From Tolypeutes matacus (Eukaryota; Chordata; Mammalia; Cingulata; Chlamyphoridae): a DNA stretch of 64,000 bases. The notes under the pieces were generated by a model. The model was not told the origin of the DNA. It was given only the letters and a program-made list of their open reading frames with translations, and did not search any database. Positions 45,455-54,333 of this stretch are shown piece after piece. The stretch covers positions 17,596,581-17,660,580 of the forward strand of contig JAKSZT010054396.1 in assembly GCA_026826555.1 (NCBI GenBank), written 5' to 3'. Each line of letters opens with the position of its first letter. Within the stretch, counting starts at the first letter, position 1. A program made the position numbers and the translations under genes.

Positions 45455-45891
45455 AAAGAAAGAAAAAAAAGAAGACCAAACAAGAAAAAGTGGAATGAAT
45501 GAAAAGCAATGGAAGAGAAAAATATGTTAGAAAGAAAACAAATAAAGAAACTAAGGAGAAAAAATAAGGTAAAGGAAAAAAGGAAACAAAGAAAGAGAAA
45601 AACAACAAGCAAACAAAACAACCCAGGAACAATAGGCTTCCCTTTTAGGCCCCTGAGAACCATCTTAGGCTGCCAGTGCTCATCAATCACCCTGCAGCCT
45701 GCCCTCCACAGGTAAGGTACCTGGTTTTCATGAATAAAATAAAGAACAAAAAACTAATATAAAAAATAGTAATAAATAAAAAACAGATTGAAAAGCCTAA
45801 AAAAAACCACTCAGTCTATAAATTCACTGTCATAAGGTGCCAGCTGAGCACCTGACAACCCAGTGGATCACTCTCTGGTTCTCTTCTCTTA

Positions 45892-45965
45892 GGCGGTACC
45901 AAGAATTGAACCAGGGACCTAGTATATGCAAGGCAGGCATTCTTACACTGAACTACACCCACTTC
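45892..45965 (-). repeat. tRNA-Ala-like SINE monomer
   Basis: The minus strand reads gaagtgggtgtagttcagtg, gcctgccttgcatatactag, ccctggttcaattcttggta, a recognisable tRNA-Ala body with A and B boxes. No poly-A or TSD is clear, so it may be part of the L1 5' region history. Similar to the monomer at 660. Confidence 0.65.
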
Positions 45966-46569
45966 AGAGGTTAAGTAGGCTTCTGAAAGCTTATCTGGCT
46001 CTCCCTGACCCCTTCCATCAAGGCGAGTTAGGCTTCTAACAGTTTGCTGGCTACCTCTTCTGTCTTCCTTCTCTCCTATTTCCTCTTTCTCCCAGGGTGG
46101 TTGGCTGTGACAGCCTACCTGATCAGATCCCCCTCCCCTCTCCCTGGGGCTGCTTCAGTGCTGGTTGGGGTCTTTTTTGAGATTCAAAGGGGGCTCAGCT
46201 GGCCAAACTCATTGAAGAGAAACCACTTTTTGCCCTCCACCCACTCCTCTTCCTCCCAGGGAAGAGAAGGTTCTTTCCCAACTCAGTTGACTGCAGTGAG
46301 CCAGGGATTTTATCAAGGTTATTCACCTTGACGATGGGGTATATGTGCTGTTCCCAGCCACAGGGGTGAGTAACTCACAGTTTTCGTTTGGCCTTTTTGT
46401 CTCTCTGTCCCTCTCCCTCCTGGATGATATGCAGCACTCTACTGATCTGCAGATCTCCAAAGCAGCTCTCTCGGATAGCTCATTGCCCTTCCTCTTTTGT
46501 TTTTGTGAGGGAGTTGAGCCCTGCCTACCTACTTGGATGCTATTTTCTTGAAAATATCCCAAGGAATCT

Positions 46570-48400
46570 TAAAGAATGCTATTGGAACTAATAAGTTTGG
46601 CAAGGTTGGAAGACATAGGTCAATACACAAAAATCAATAGCACGTCTATAGACAAGTGGAAACTGAAAATTAAAAAGCAGCACCATTTACAATAGTACCC
46701 AAAACTATTAAATACTTACGTATAAATTTTACAAAATATAGGGATAGCCTGTCTGCTGAAAACTACAAATTGCTAATGAAAGAAATTAAAGAAGATCCAA
46801 ATAAATGGAGTGATATGCCAATTGGATGATTAAATTCTGTTAAGATATCATTTCTCCTTGAGCAATAAATTCAAAGAAATCCCAATCAAAATCACTGCAG
46901 GATTTTTTTGTAGAAATTAACAAGCTGATTCTAAAATTTATATGGAAAGGTAAAGGTCCTAGAATAGCCAAAAACAACTCTGAAAGAGAAAAATAAAGTA
47001 GGAGGATTCACACTACCTTATTTTAATACCTACTGTGAAGCTAGAGTAATCAAGACAATGAAACAGAGAAGAGGGCCTAGAAATAGAGCCACACACCGAT
47101 AGTCAATTGATTTTTGGCAAGTGTGCAAAAGCAGTTTAATAGAGATACCCATAATTCACAAGTTTGTGTGTTTCATGTTGTCATTCAATTCCCTAAAAAG
47201 GACAGTCTTTTCAACAAATTTTGCTGGAACAATTTGCAAGGGAAAAAAAGGATTGTTTCCCATATCCCACATCTTGTACAAAAATTAACTCAAAATGGAT
47301 CATAGACCTAAATGTAAAATCCAGAACTCTAAAACTCCTAGGAGAAAACAAATTTTCATGATATTGGTTCAGCAAAAATTTCTTAGCTATGACACCAAAG
47401 CATAGTCCATAAAGGAAAAATTGATAAATAGGACTCTATCAAAAGTAAAAACTTCTGCTCTGAAAATACCACTGCAAAGAAAATAAAAAGAGAGCTGCAG
47501 ACTAGGAGAACATATATGCAAAACACATATCTATCAAAGGACTTGTATTCAGAATATATAAAGAACTCTCAAAGTTCAATAAGAAAGTAATCCAATTTTT
47601 TAAATGGACAGAAGATTTGAACAGGTACCTCCCCAAAGAACATATATAGATGGCAAATAAGCCCATGAAAGGATACTCAGCATCATTAGTCATTAGAGAA
47701 ATGCAAATTAAAATCACAATGTAATACCACTACACATCTATTAGAATGGATAAATTTTAAAAACAACAACAACAAAAACCCCTGACAATATCAAGACCTG
47801 GTGAGGATGGGGGCAAGTACAACTCTCATACATTACTGTTGGGAGAACAATATGTTTTAGCCACTTTGGGAAATAATTTGGTAGTTTCTTAGAAAGTCTA
47901 ATACATACTAACTATGAGACCCAGCAATCCCACTCTAGGTATTTATCCAAGAGATATGGAAACCTATTTTCACACAAAAACCTGTACACAGATAATTTAT
48001 AGTGATTTTATTCAAAATTACCAAATGTGGGGGAAAAAAACAAATATCCATTAACTACTCAGCAACTAAAAAGGAACAAACTACTGATACATGCAACAAC
48101 GTGGATAATTCCCAAATGCATTTTGCTGAGTGAAAGCAGACAGACACAAAAGGCTACAACTGGCATGATTCTATTTAAGTAGCATTCTGTAAAAGAGAAA
48201 AACCTAGGGACAAAGAATGGATCAATAGTTGCCGGCTAGAAGTAGAGGGAAAAGATGATGACATTGCAGCACAAGGGAAATTTTTGTGGAGATGGTACTG
48301 TTGTGGTGGTGTTTATATGACTGCACATTTGTCAAAACTCATAAAATTGTACCTTAAAAAGTATGAATTTTGCTGTATGTAAATTATACCTCACTAAAAA
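46570..48400 (+). repeat. L1 ORF2 and 3' UTR (right half of the split L1)
   Basis: Continues the plus-strand L1 from 33,803: 'ctattggaactaataagttt', 'gaaaactacaaattgctaat', 'ggaacaatttgcaagggaaa', 'caaaatggatcatagaccta', 'aaggacttgtattcagaata', then 3' UTR 'gatttgaacaggtacctccc' and 'ggatcaatagttgccggcta', with the end near 48,400. No long frame is left. An odd 50-bp patch of antisense ORF1-like sequence lies at 47,145-47,194. Confidence 0.9.
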
Positions 48401-49530
48401 ATATTGATGGGGCATCTCTGAATTGAAGAAATATGGTATCTTCTTACATGTCCATTGGCTTGATCCAAGGTAGAAGCCGTGATTCCTCCCCAAGGTCGGC
48501 CAGAAAGTTAAATGAATTAGACCAGGGGTTTCAAATCTAGGTCTCTGGAGCCGGGGGGTGGGGTGCAGGTATCAGAAAAGGTAGTGACTGGGACTATGAA
48601 GTTATTTTTCACATTTCCAGAAAATGCCTAAAGAAAGTTATGTTTTACCTTAGATAAGGTTGCCAAGAAGGCTGAAGAAACTCTCAAGTTCTTTTGCTTT
48701 GGGCTGGAATTCTCTTTTCTTTTGATCATATCTAATTCATAGAGAATTTTAAAAGCCAACATCCACCTTGGACAAAATCCTTCAAAAGAAGAAGCCCATG
48801 GTGGAAAAGTTATAAAATGTGTGTTTGGTGGTAAAGTTTGTTACTACCCTGACTCTCATACATTTGAGGGAGAAGAAGGGACGTGCTCCTCTAGGCAGGT
48901 CTGAAGACACAACAAGTTTTTATTTGCCCAGGATAGCTTAGGGGTCCTCCTGTCTAACAGTGGAGATACACCTACTGGCCCTCCCACCTCCTCCCCAGGT
49001 CTCTTTTGCGAGTTCCAAACCAAACCCGTGTAAATCACAAGCCCCTAAGCTTGGATCGCTACTGCATGTAGCCCTCCTAGCTAGAGCACCTCCTCTTTCC
49101 GGACTTGAAAACAGTCAAGGAAAAGAAGTACATTTCCAGGGCCAAACCTGAGCCTCTTTGTTGACAGCCAGCATATGTGTTTTATAATTTTTCATCAAAA
49201 CAAAAAAAGTTAGGGTTTTGTACACACTAACACTAGAAAAAATGACCCTAAACCCTGGCTAAGGTGGGAAGATGGGGAAGATGACAACAGCAACATTAGA
49301 CCTTCTTGTACTCAGACCAAATAACATGCCCTCTCTACTCAATTTGCACAGAGCTCAAACAGCTTAACAGGACTAGGAGTAAATATCTTGTTATTTTTAA
49401 CACAGCTCAACTCACGTGTAAATCTCTCCATTGTCCCTGCAAATAACCTCTTCATAAAGGGAGACGTCCAACCTTAGAAACATAGTTTGTCTTAGGTCTT
49501 ACCCAGTAGCAGTCCATTCAGTTTGGTACT
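48401..49530. other. Unique sequence, no gene recognised
   Basis: No recognisable coding or repeat signal. Confidence 0.4.
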
Positions 49531-49579
49531 TAAAAAAATAGAATCATCATCTTTGACATGTGTGCCTTTATGCCATGAA
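49531..49579 (+). repeat. Left copy of a long direct repeat (target duplication)
   Basis: Starts with taaaaaaatagaatcatcat and ends tatgccatgaa. A near-identical copy lies at 50,355-50,406, with an L1 3' end between the two. The text just after the right copy is MIR. Confidence 0.85.
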
Positions 49580-50354
49580 CCTGGAGGACATTATGTTGAG
49601 TGAAGCAAGCCAGACACAAAAGGACAAATACTGTATGATTGCCCCATTATGAACTAAATATATTATATGAAGTATAAATATGTGAAATATGAATATGGGT
49701 AATATTGCATATATAAGACCATTTTTCTTTGAGGCTGAACAAATGTAGGTTAATACTATAAAATATTAATATCAGACAAAAAAAACCCATTATACTAAGT
49801 GAAGGAGACCAGACACAGAGTACTACGTATTGTATGATTCCATTGTACTACATATTGTATGATTCCATTGATATAAAATGTAAATATAAATCAATTTATA
49901 AAGATGAATTAGATTAGTGGTTAAGTAGGGCTGAGGAAGGAATGCTAAGAGGTGTGCAATCTCTTTTTGGAGTAATGAAATTGTTCTAAAATCTTTGAGA
50001 TGATGAATGCACAACATTGTGATTACACTAAAGCCTGTTGATTATACACTTTGGATAGATCATATGGTATGTGAATATGTCTCAATAAAACTGCTTAATA
50101 AACAAATAAATAACTGTGCAAGAATAGCCAGAAATAGCAGCTATGTACAGCAGGGGAAACAGAGACATTGAGAGGTGAGGAATTTTCTTGTTTTTTTTTT
50201 GTTGTTGTTGTTGATTATTATTACTATTGAAATAATGAAAATGCTTTAATCATGATTGAAGTGATGAAAGCACAACTATGTGATTATACCAAATACCATT
50301 GATTGTACACTTTGGATAAATTGTATGCTTTATTAATATGTATCAATTGATTTG
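49580..50354 (+). repeat. L1 3'-end insertion(s) bounded by a 47-bp direct repeat
   Basis: Plus-strand L1 3' text: 'cctggaggacattatgttga', 'gaagcaagccagacacaaaa', and a second and third partial 3' end with 'tcaataaaactgcttaataa' and 'cattgattgtacactttgga', ending in an A tail at about 50,356-50,365. It appears as several partial L1 ends inserted as one unit. Confidence 0.75.
49821..49870 (+). repeat. 25-bp tandem duplication
   Basis: Units at 49,821-49,845 and 49,846-49,870 (tactacgtattgtatgattc... against tactacatattgtatgattc...) differ at one position. A local slippage-type duplication inside the L1 3' end. Confidence 0.9.
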
Positions 50355-50406
50355 TTAAAAAAAAATAGAATCACCATCTTTGACATTTGTGCCTTTATGC
50401 CATGAA
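50355..50406 (+). repeat. Right copy of the long direct repeat
   Basis: Matches 49,531-49,579 over about 47 bp with two substitutions plus a variable A run. It follows the A tail of the L1 3' end. Confidence 0.85.
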
Positions 50407-50625
50407 TAAAGTTCATGGGCTTTGAAGCCAGACAGATCTGAATTTGAACCCTGATTCTCCCACTGAGTTTTAGTGAAGTCATCTTGCGTCTTTAAACATA
50501 AGTCTCCTCATCTTTAAAATGAGAATATGTCACCTATCTCACAGAATTATAAAGATTAGAGATAATGAATGGATAGCCCCTGACATAGAACTTGGCACCT
50601 AGTGGATGCTCAATAAATGTTGGCT
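50407..50625 (+). repeat. MIR SINE
   Basis: 'tttgaagccagacagatctg', 'aatttgaaccctgattctcc', 'ctcctcatctttaaaatgag', 'cctagtggatgctcaataaa' give a full plus-strand MIR. Confidence 0.85.
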
Positions 50626-51371
50626 GTTCTTATAGATACAGGTCTAGATATAGATATATTTTTAGTTAAAATTTAATTAATAAATAATTAGGAGAATAAT
50701 AAGATGCATACTCTTTCACTTTTGAACGTTTCTCAGATTGGGTTGTGGCTTTAACTGATGTTAACAAAATTTTGTTAGCAGCAAATAGAGGAGTATGTTG
50801 TGACGTGATTGTCAATACTGGGCTGTGCAAACTTAATCAAATCTCTCCAAACAGGTCGCAGAATCGAGAGCTGGGGCAGGCTGCTGTGGCTAATTTGTGC
50901 CTTGTGAAAGATTATCATGAAACATCCATCAGCAAAAAGTGCCTGGCTAGTTTTCAGAGTTCTAGTAATATGTAATTCATTTACAGAGAAAACAAAACCA
51001 TGAGTTTAACCAGATAGGACATGTACGCAAAACCTGGCTTATTAACTGTCTTAATCAGGAAGTCAAGTTCACAAGGCACAGACTCCATAAATCTACATTT
51101 CTCTGATAGTATTTGCCCCAACTGGGAAAAAACCTTAGACTCTGAATGCAAAAAATGACTCAATTTTAGATGGTGATGTTAAAGAACAAAATGGTATGTG
51201 ATTGTTAAAAAGTTGTGTAATTTGATGTGTCATTTTCTCGCCTGAAAATCTATACTAAATTGATGGTGTACCTTACAATTGATGAAATATTATAAAGTAT
51301 GATATATGGTATACTAAGCCACCTCTCCCATCCCTGGCTGGTACCATGTTTGCTCATCTAAATATTTTGTT
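50626..51371. other. Unique AT-rich sequence, no gene recognised
   Basis: No supported feature. The frame at 50,745-50,975 has no recognisable domain. Confidence 0.4.
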
Positions 51372-51547
51372 TTTTTAAATATTTATTCATTTATTTATTT
51401 GTTTCCCTCCTTCCCCTATTATTTGTGCTCACTGTCTGCTCTCTGTGTCTGCTCGTCTTCTCTTTTTTAAGAGGCACCAGGAACTGTACCCAGGATTTCC
51501 CATGTGGGAGGGTGGTGCCAAATCACTTGAGCCACATCCATTTCCCT
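51372..51547 (-). repeat. tRNA-derived DAS-type SINE, diverged
   Basis: Plus strand: 'aaatatttattcatttattt', 'gtgctcactgtctgctctct', 'ggcaccaggaactgtaccca', 'catgtgggagggtggtgcca', 'cttgagccacatccatttcc'. Single head of the 'gtgggag' type. A clear TSD could not be defined. Confidence 0.8.
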
Positions 51548-51554
51548 TAACGTT

Positions 51555-51573
51555 TGTGTGTGTGTGTGTGTGA
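51555..51573 (+). repeat. (tg)n microsatellite
   Basis: About nine uninterrupted tg units just right of the SINE. Confidence 0.9.
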
Positions 51574-51621
51574 CATTGGCTGACTGGGTTGATTGAAAAT
51601 TAGCAACGGCAGGCAAAATTT

Positions 51622-51895
51622 ATGGCCAATGAACACATTCAACTTCATTAAAGATCAGAAAACACAAATCAAGACTACAATGAAATGCCATTTTACAACC
51701 ATTCATTTGGGGGGTGGGATGGATGTAAAATTTGACAATACCAAGTGTTAGAGAGAATGTGGATTCACAGGATCTTGTTTACATTCCATATATTCCTTGT
51801 AGGAATGTAATTTAGTATAAGTACTTTGGAAAACAGTTGGATATTTTCTCAAGTTGATTATGTCCAAACTCTATGACCCAGCAATTCCATTCTTA
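51622..51895 (+). repeat. L1 ORF2 3' / 3' UTR fragment
   Basis: 'tggccaatgaacacattcaa', 'gtgttagagagaatgtggat' and 'tgacccagcaattccattct' follow the L1 C-terminal and 3' order. Strongly diverged. Confidence 0.6.
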
Positions 51896-51929
51896 GTGCA
51901 AGAATCTCTTGCACATGTGCACCGAGACT

Positions 51930-52400
51930 CGTGCACAAAGAAGTGGCTAGTTCAAATGGCAACTCAAGCAATCGCACAAATGCTTTTCCACAAGACATCC
52001 ATTGTACTTTGTTGTGCAGCAGAAGTGCTTTATGCATTCTTCCTCTTTTGTCACACAGAATATTAAAAAGATGTACTCAAGGGTTGAGACTTAAAATGAA
52101 TGATTTTCACTGCTTCATCAAGCTCATTCTTAAGTGAAAGTGGCAGTTTTTTACTGAGAGTATATGGCAATGGAGAATACAACTACTAATACATGTTGGT
52201 GCCACTGCCTTGATTTGTGCTAAACATCAGCAGTTTGACCCACTATTGCTTTTGCACCATTAGTGCAAATATCAATAGAGTGGAAAAGGCAAATAATGCC
52301 TTAGAATTATTATGAGAATTGTTCTGACCTCACAGATCCCCTGAAAGGATCCCAGGGACCCTGAAGGGTCTGTGGCCCACACTCTGAGAATGCTGGTGCA
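51930..52400. mobile_element. Possible old hAT/Charlie-type element
   Basis: The right end 'ctgtggcccacactctgaga' and the tail 'agatcccctgaaaggatccc' resemble a hAT-Charlie right terminus. The left end is not identified. Interior frames are not intact. Confidence 0.35.
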
Positions 52401-52519
52401 TGATATTCCATTATATGCATATGCTGCACTTTAATTTATTTATTCTTCAGTTGGTGGAACTTAGTAGTTTCTAGTTTGAGGCTATTACAAATAGTGTATA
52501 AGCAGATTTTAAAATAATT

Positions 52520-53250
52520 GTTTACTTCTTGATGCATGTAAAATGTACGTAACCCAGTACCTGACATATGGTAAGACAGTTAATAAATTATGATCATTAA
52601 AATTCCTTTACAGAGGGGTTCTCATTATGTTCTTTTCAGGATTCCCTGACCCCTATCACATATAGTACATATTAGCATCTCTGTGCCTCCAGATGACAAA
52701 AAGACATTTTCTCAAAAAACCATAGAAAGAAATGAATTAGTCCTATTAGAAAAGGCAAAAAGTAGAAAATTAACCTCTGTGCCTACCCAGCTGGGACTCC
52801 ACCCACCTCAGGCTGTTACTGAATTTTCTGTAGCCTAAGTGTGAGGATGAAACTGCTGGCAAACTGAAGGTTCTTCCTGGCAGCTGCTGCCCATTCCCCA
52901 CATGAAGCAGCCCGGCAACCAAGACAGAGACCACTGAGGAAGGCTGGATGCCTGTCCCTTAAGTTCTCCGAGCCTCCCTTCCCCAGATGCCCAGAGCGAG
53001 AGATCAGAATGGAGGCTGAGAGCCAAGCCTGTGCCATCTGGGACTGAGACCCGTGAAGGAAAGATGCCAAGATGCAGGAATACTTGCGAGATCCCCGTGG
53101 CGATGGTGGTGGTGTTTCTGTGACGTGACCTTGACCTGCTGGCTGCTGGCTGCCTCTCTTGGTTGCTACTTTCCTAAGCCCAGTTTCTCCAGATTTCCTG
53201 CTCATTCTGTGAAATTCTCCAAGCTCTCCTTATGTTTTCCTCCTTTGCTT
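52520..53250. other. Unique sequence, no gene recognised
   Basis: The 129-codon minus-strand frame at 52,816-53,205 has no recognisable domain. Confidence 0.4.
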
Positions 53251-53265
53251 AAGTTGGTTTCTTTT

Positions 53266-53447
53266 TTTTTTTTTTTAAAGATTTTATTTATTTATTCATT
53301 TATCCCCCCCTTGCTGCCTGTGCTCGCTGGGTCAGCCAACCACACCGTGCGGGCGGGCCCGCCCCCACCAGGGGGCCCCGGGAACCGAACCCGGGGCCCC
53401 CCATATGGTAAACGGGAGCCCCACTGATTGAGCCACAGCCGCCTCCC
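53266..53447 (-). repeat. tRNA-Ala-derived DAS-type SINE (about 185 bp class)
   Basis: Plus strand: T-run tail, 'cttgctgcctgtgctcgctg', GC-rich body, 'gggccccgggaaccgaaccc', 'ctgattgagccacagccgcc'. Flanked by the perfect 15-bp repeat aagttggtttctttt at 53,251-53,265 and 53,448-53,462. Frames crossing it are translations of the SINE. Confidence 0.93.
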
Positions 53448-53513
53448 AAGTTGGTTTCTTTTCTTTGCATCCAACAATCCTAATTCATACCTTTATCAAA
53501 AGCCTATGGCTAA

Positions 53514-54180
53514 TTCCCCTGCCTGTTCAATTCTGCTGCCATGCTGAGGACATCACCATCCCAGTCGCCTCTGGATTGGGGGAAGAACTATGGACTAGAG
53601 TGGACTTGATGGTATTCTCTTGCTCACATATGGTGATTCTTGCAATGCAAGAAATTATAACAATGAGGTGGAGCCAGTGGCCACTTGACAGTTTTTGGGT
53701 AGGGAGGGGATGAGCAGTTGAAATACAGTGGCTTCTTTGGGAGTTGGAGGTTGTCCTGAGTACTGTTGTGGCAATGGATGTAGGCCATTTTAAATCAGCA
53801 CACACCACTCAGAACTGAGTGGGAGAGAGTGTGGTCTACAGTGTGAACTGTGGTCTATGGTTGGTGGCAAGGCTTCAGGATGTATAAGTTCATTGAGGTT
53901 GGTGGGCCACACTGTGGGAGATGTTTGTGTGGGATGTGGTGGGAGGTGTGGGAGGTGGGCAACATGGGAATCCCAGTGGGTTCCGTGTAATATTTTAGGT
54001 AATCTAAGCACCTCTTAAAATATATGTATATATATATATAAATAACATTTTTGTAAGCAAATACACATATATGCACATATATTTATATATCATTATGCAA
54101 ATGTTTGTATGTATTGTGAGAATTTTGATTTTTACCCATAATAAAAAAAAAAAAAAGAGAAAAAAAAAAAAAGAAAAAAA
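53514..54180 (+). repeat. 5'-truncated L1 3' UTR insertion
   Basis: Aligns with 16,820-17,290 (shared 'gattggggga/aatgga', 'gattcttgcaatg', 'gtgggaggtgtgggaggtgg'), followed by an AT-repeat and an A/AG-rich tail (54,142-54,180). Flanked by a perfect 16-bp TSD, aaaagcctatggctaa, at 53,498-53,513 and 54,181-54,196. No coding sequence. Confidence 0.9.
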
Positions 54181-54301
54181 AAAAGCCTATGGCTAAAAAT
54201 CCTCTCCCAGGAACAGGCAGAGGCCCAGCCTGTGACCCAAGGAGTCATCTCAGGAATTACAACACGTTGAGGTCAGCTCTGCTAGTCCTCCCTTCCAAAT
54301 T

Positions 54302-54333
54302 CCCCTCCCCATCCTCCCACCCCCCACCCCCCC
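54302..54333 (-). other. Polycytosine run, potential G-quadruplex on the minus strand
   Basis: Plus strand shows runs of 4, 4, 3, 6 and 7 C with short spacers. Could fold as a G-quadruplex on the opposite strand. No promoter context is visible. Confidence 0.6.

Larger units (their letters stand above)
33804..46549 (-). mobile_element. 12.7 kb minus-strand L1 nest inserted into a plus-strand L1
   Basis: The whole block is bounded by a TSD, gaaaatcccaaggaatct at 33,786-33,803 and gaaaatatcccaaggaatct at 46,550-46,569. A poly-T run (33,803-33,814) at its left edge marks the 3' end of a minus-strand L1 element, and the right edge is L1 5' UTR-like. Inside lie at least three L1 3' ends (about 33,815, 35,601 and 38,930), ORF2 and ORF1 remnants, an RNF10 retrocopy, two tRNA-derived SINEs and a hAT-type element. 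Several events are nested and not every junction could be resolved by eye. Confidence 0.85.
45180..46549 (-). repeat. A-rich leader and L1 5' UTR-like region
   Basis: Plus strand: an A/G-rich low-complexity block (45,180-45,810, including an ag-repeat at about 45,434-45,454), then 600 bp of unique-looking text up to the TSD at 46,550. It lies upstream of ORF1 and ends exactly at the target duplication, so I read it as the 5' UTR of the outermost minus-strand L1. The long minus-strand frames here translate to Phe/Leu/Ser runs and are not genes. Confidence 0.65.

Noticed and set aside
45141..45690. Long minus-strand frames (116-163 codons) that look like membrane proteins
   Set aside because: They translate an A/G-rich low-complexity leader of an L1 element into Phe/Leu/Ser/Tyr runs.
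45892..45965. Functional tRNA-Ala gene
   Set aside because: The arms show several mismatches and it lies inside L1-related sequence, so I call it a SINE relic.
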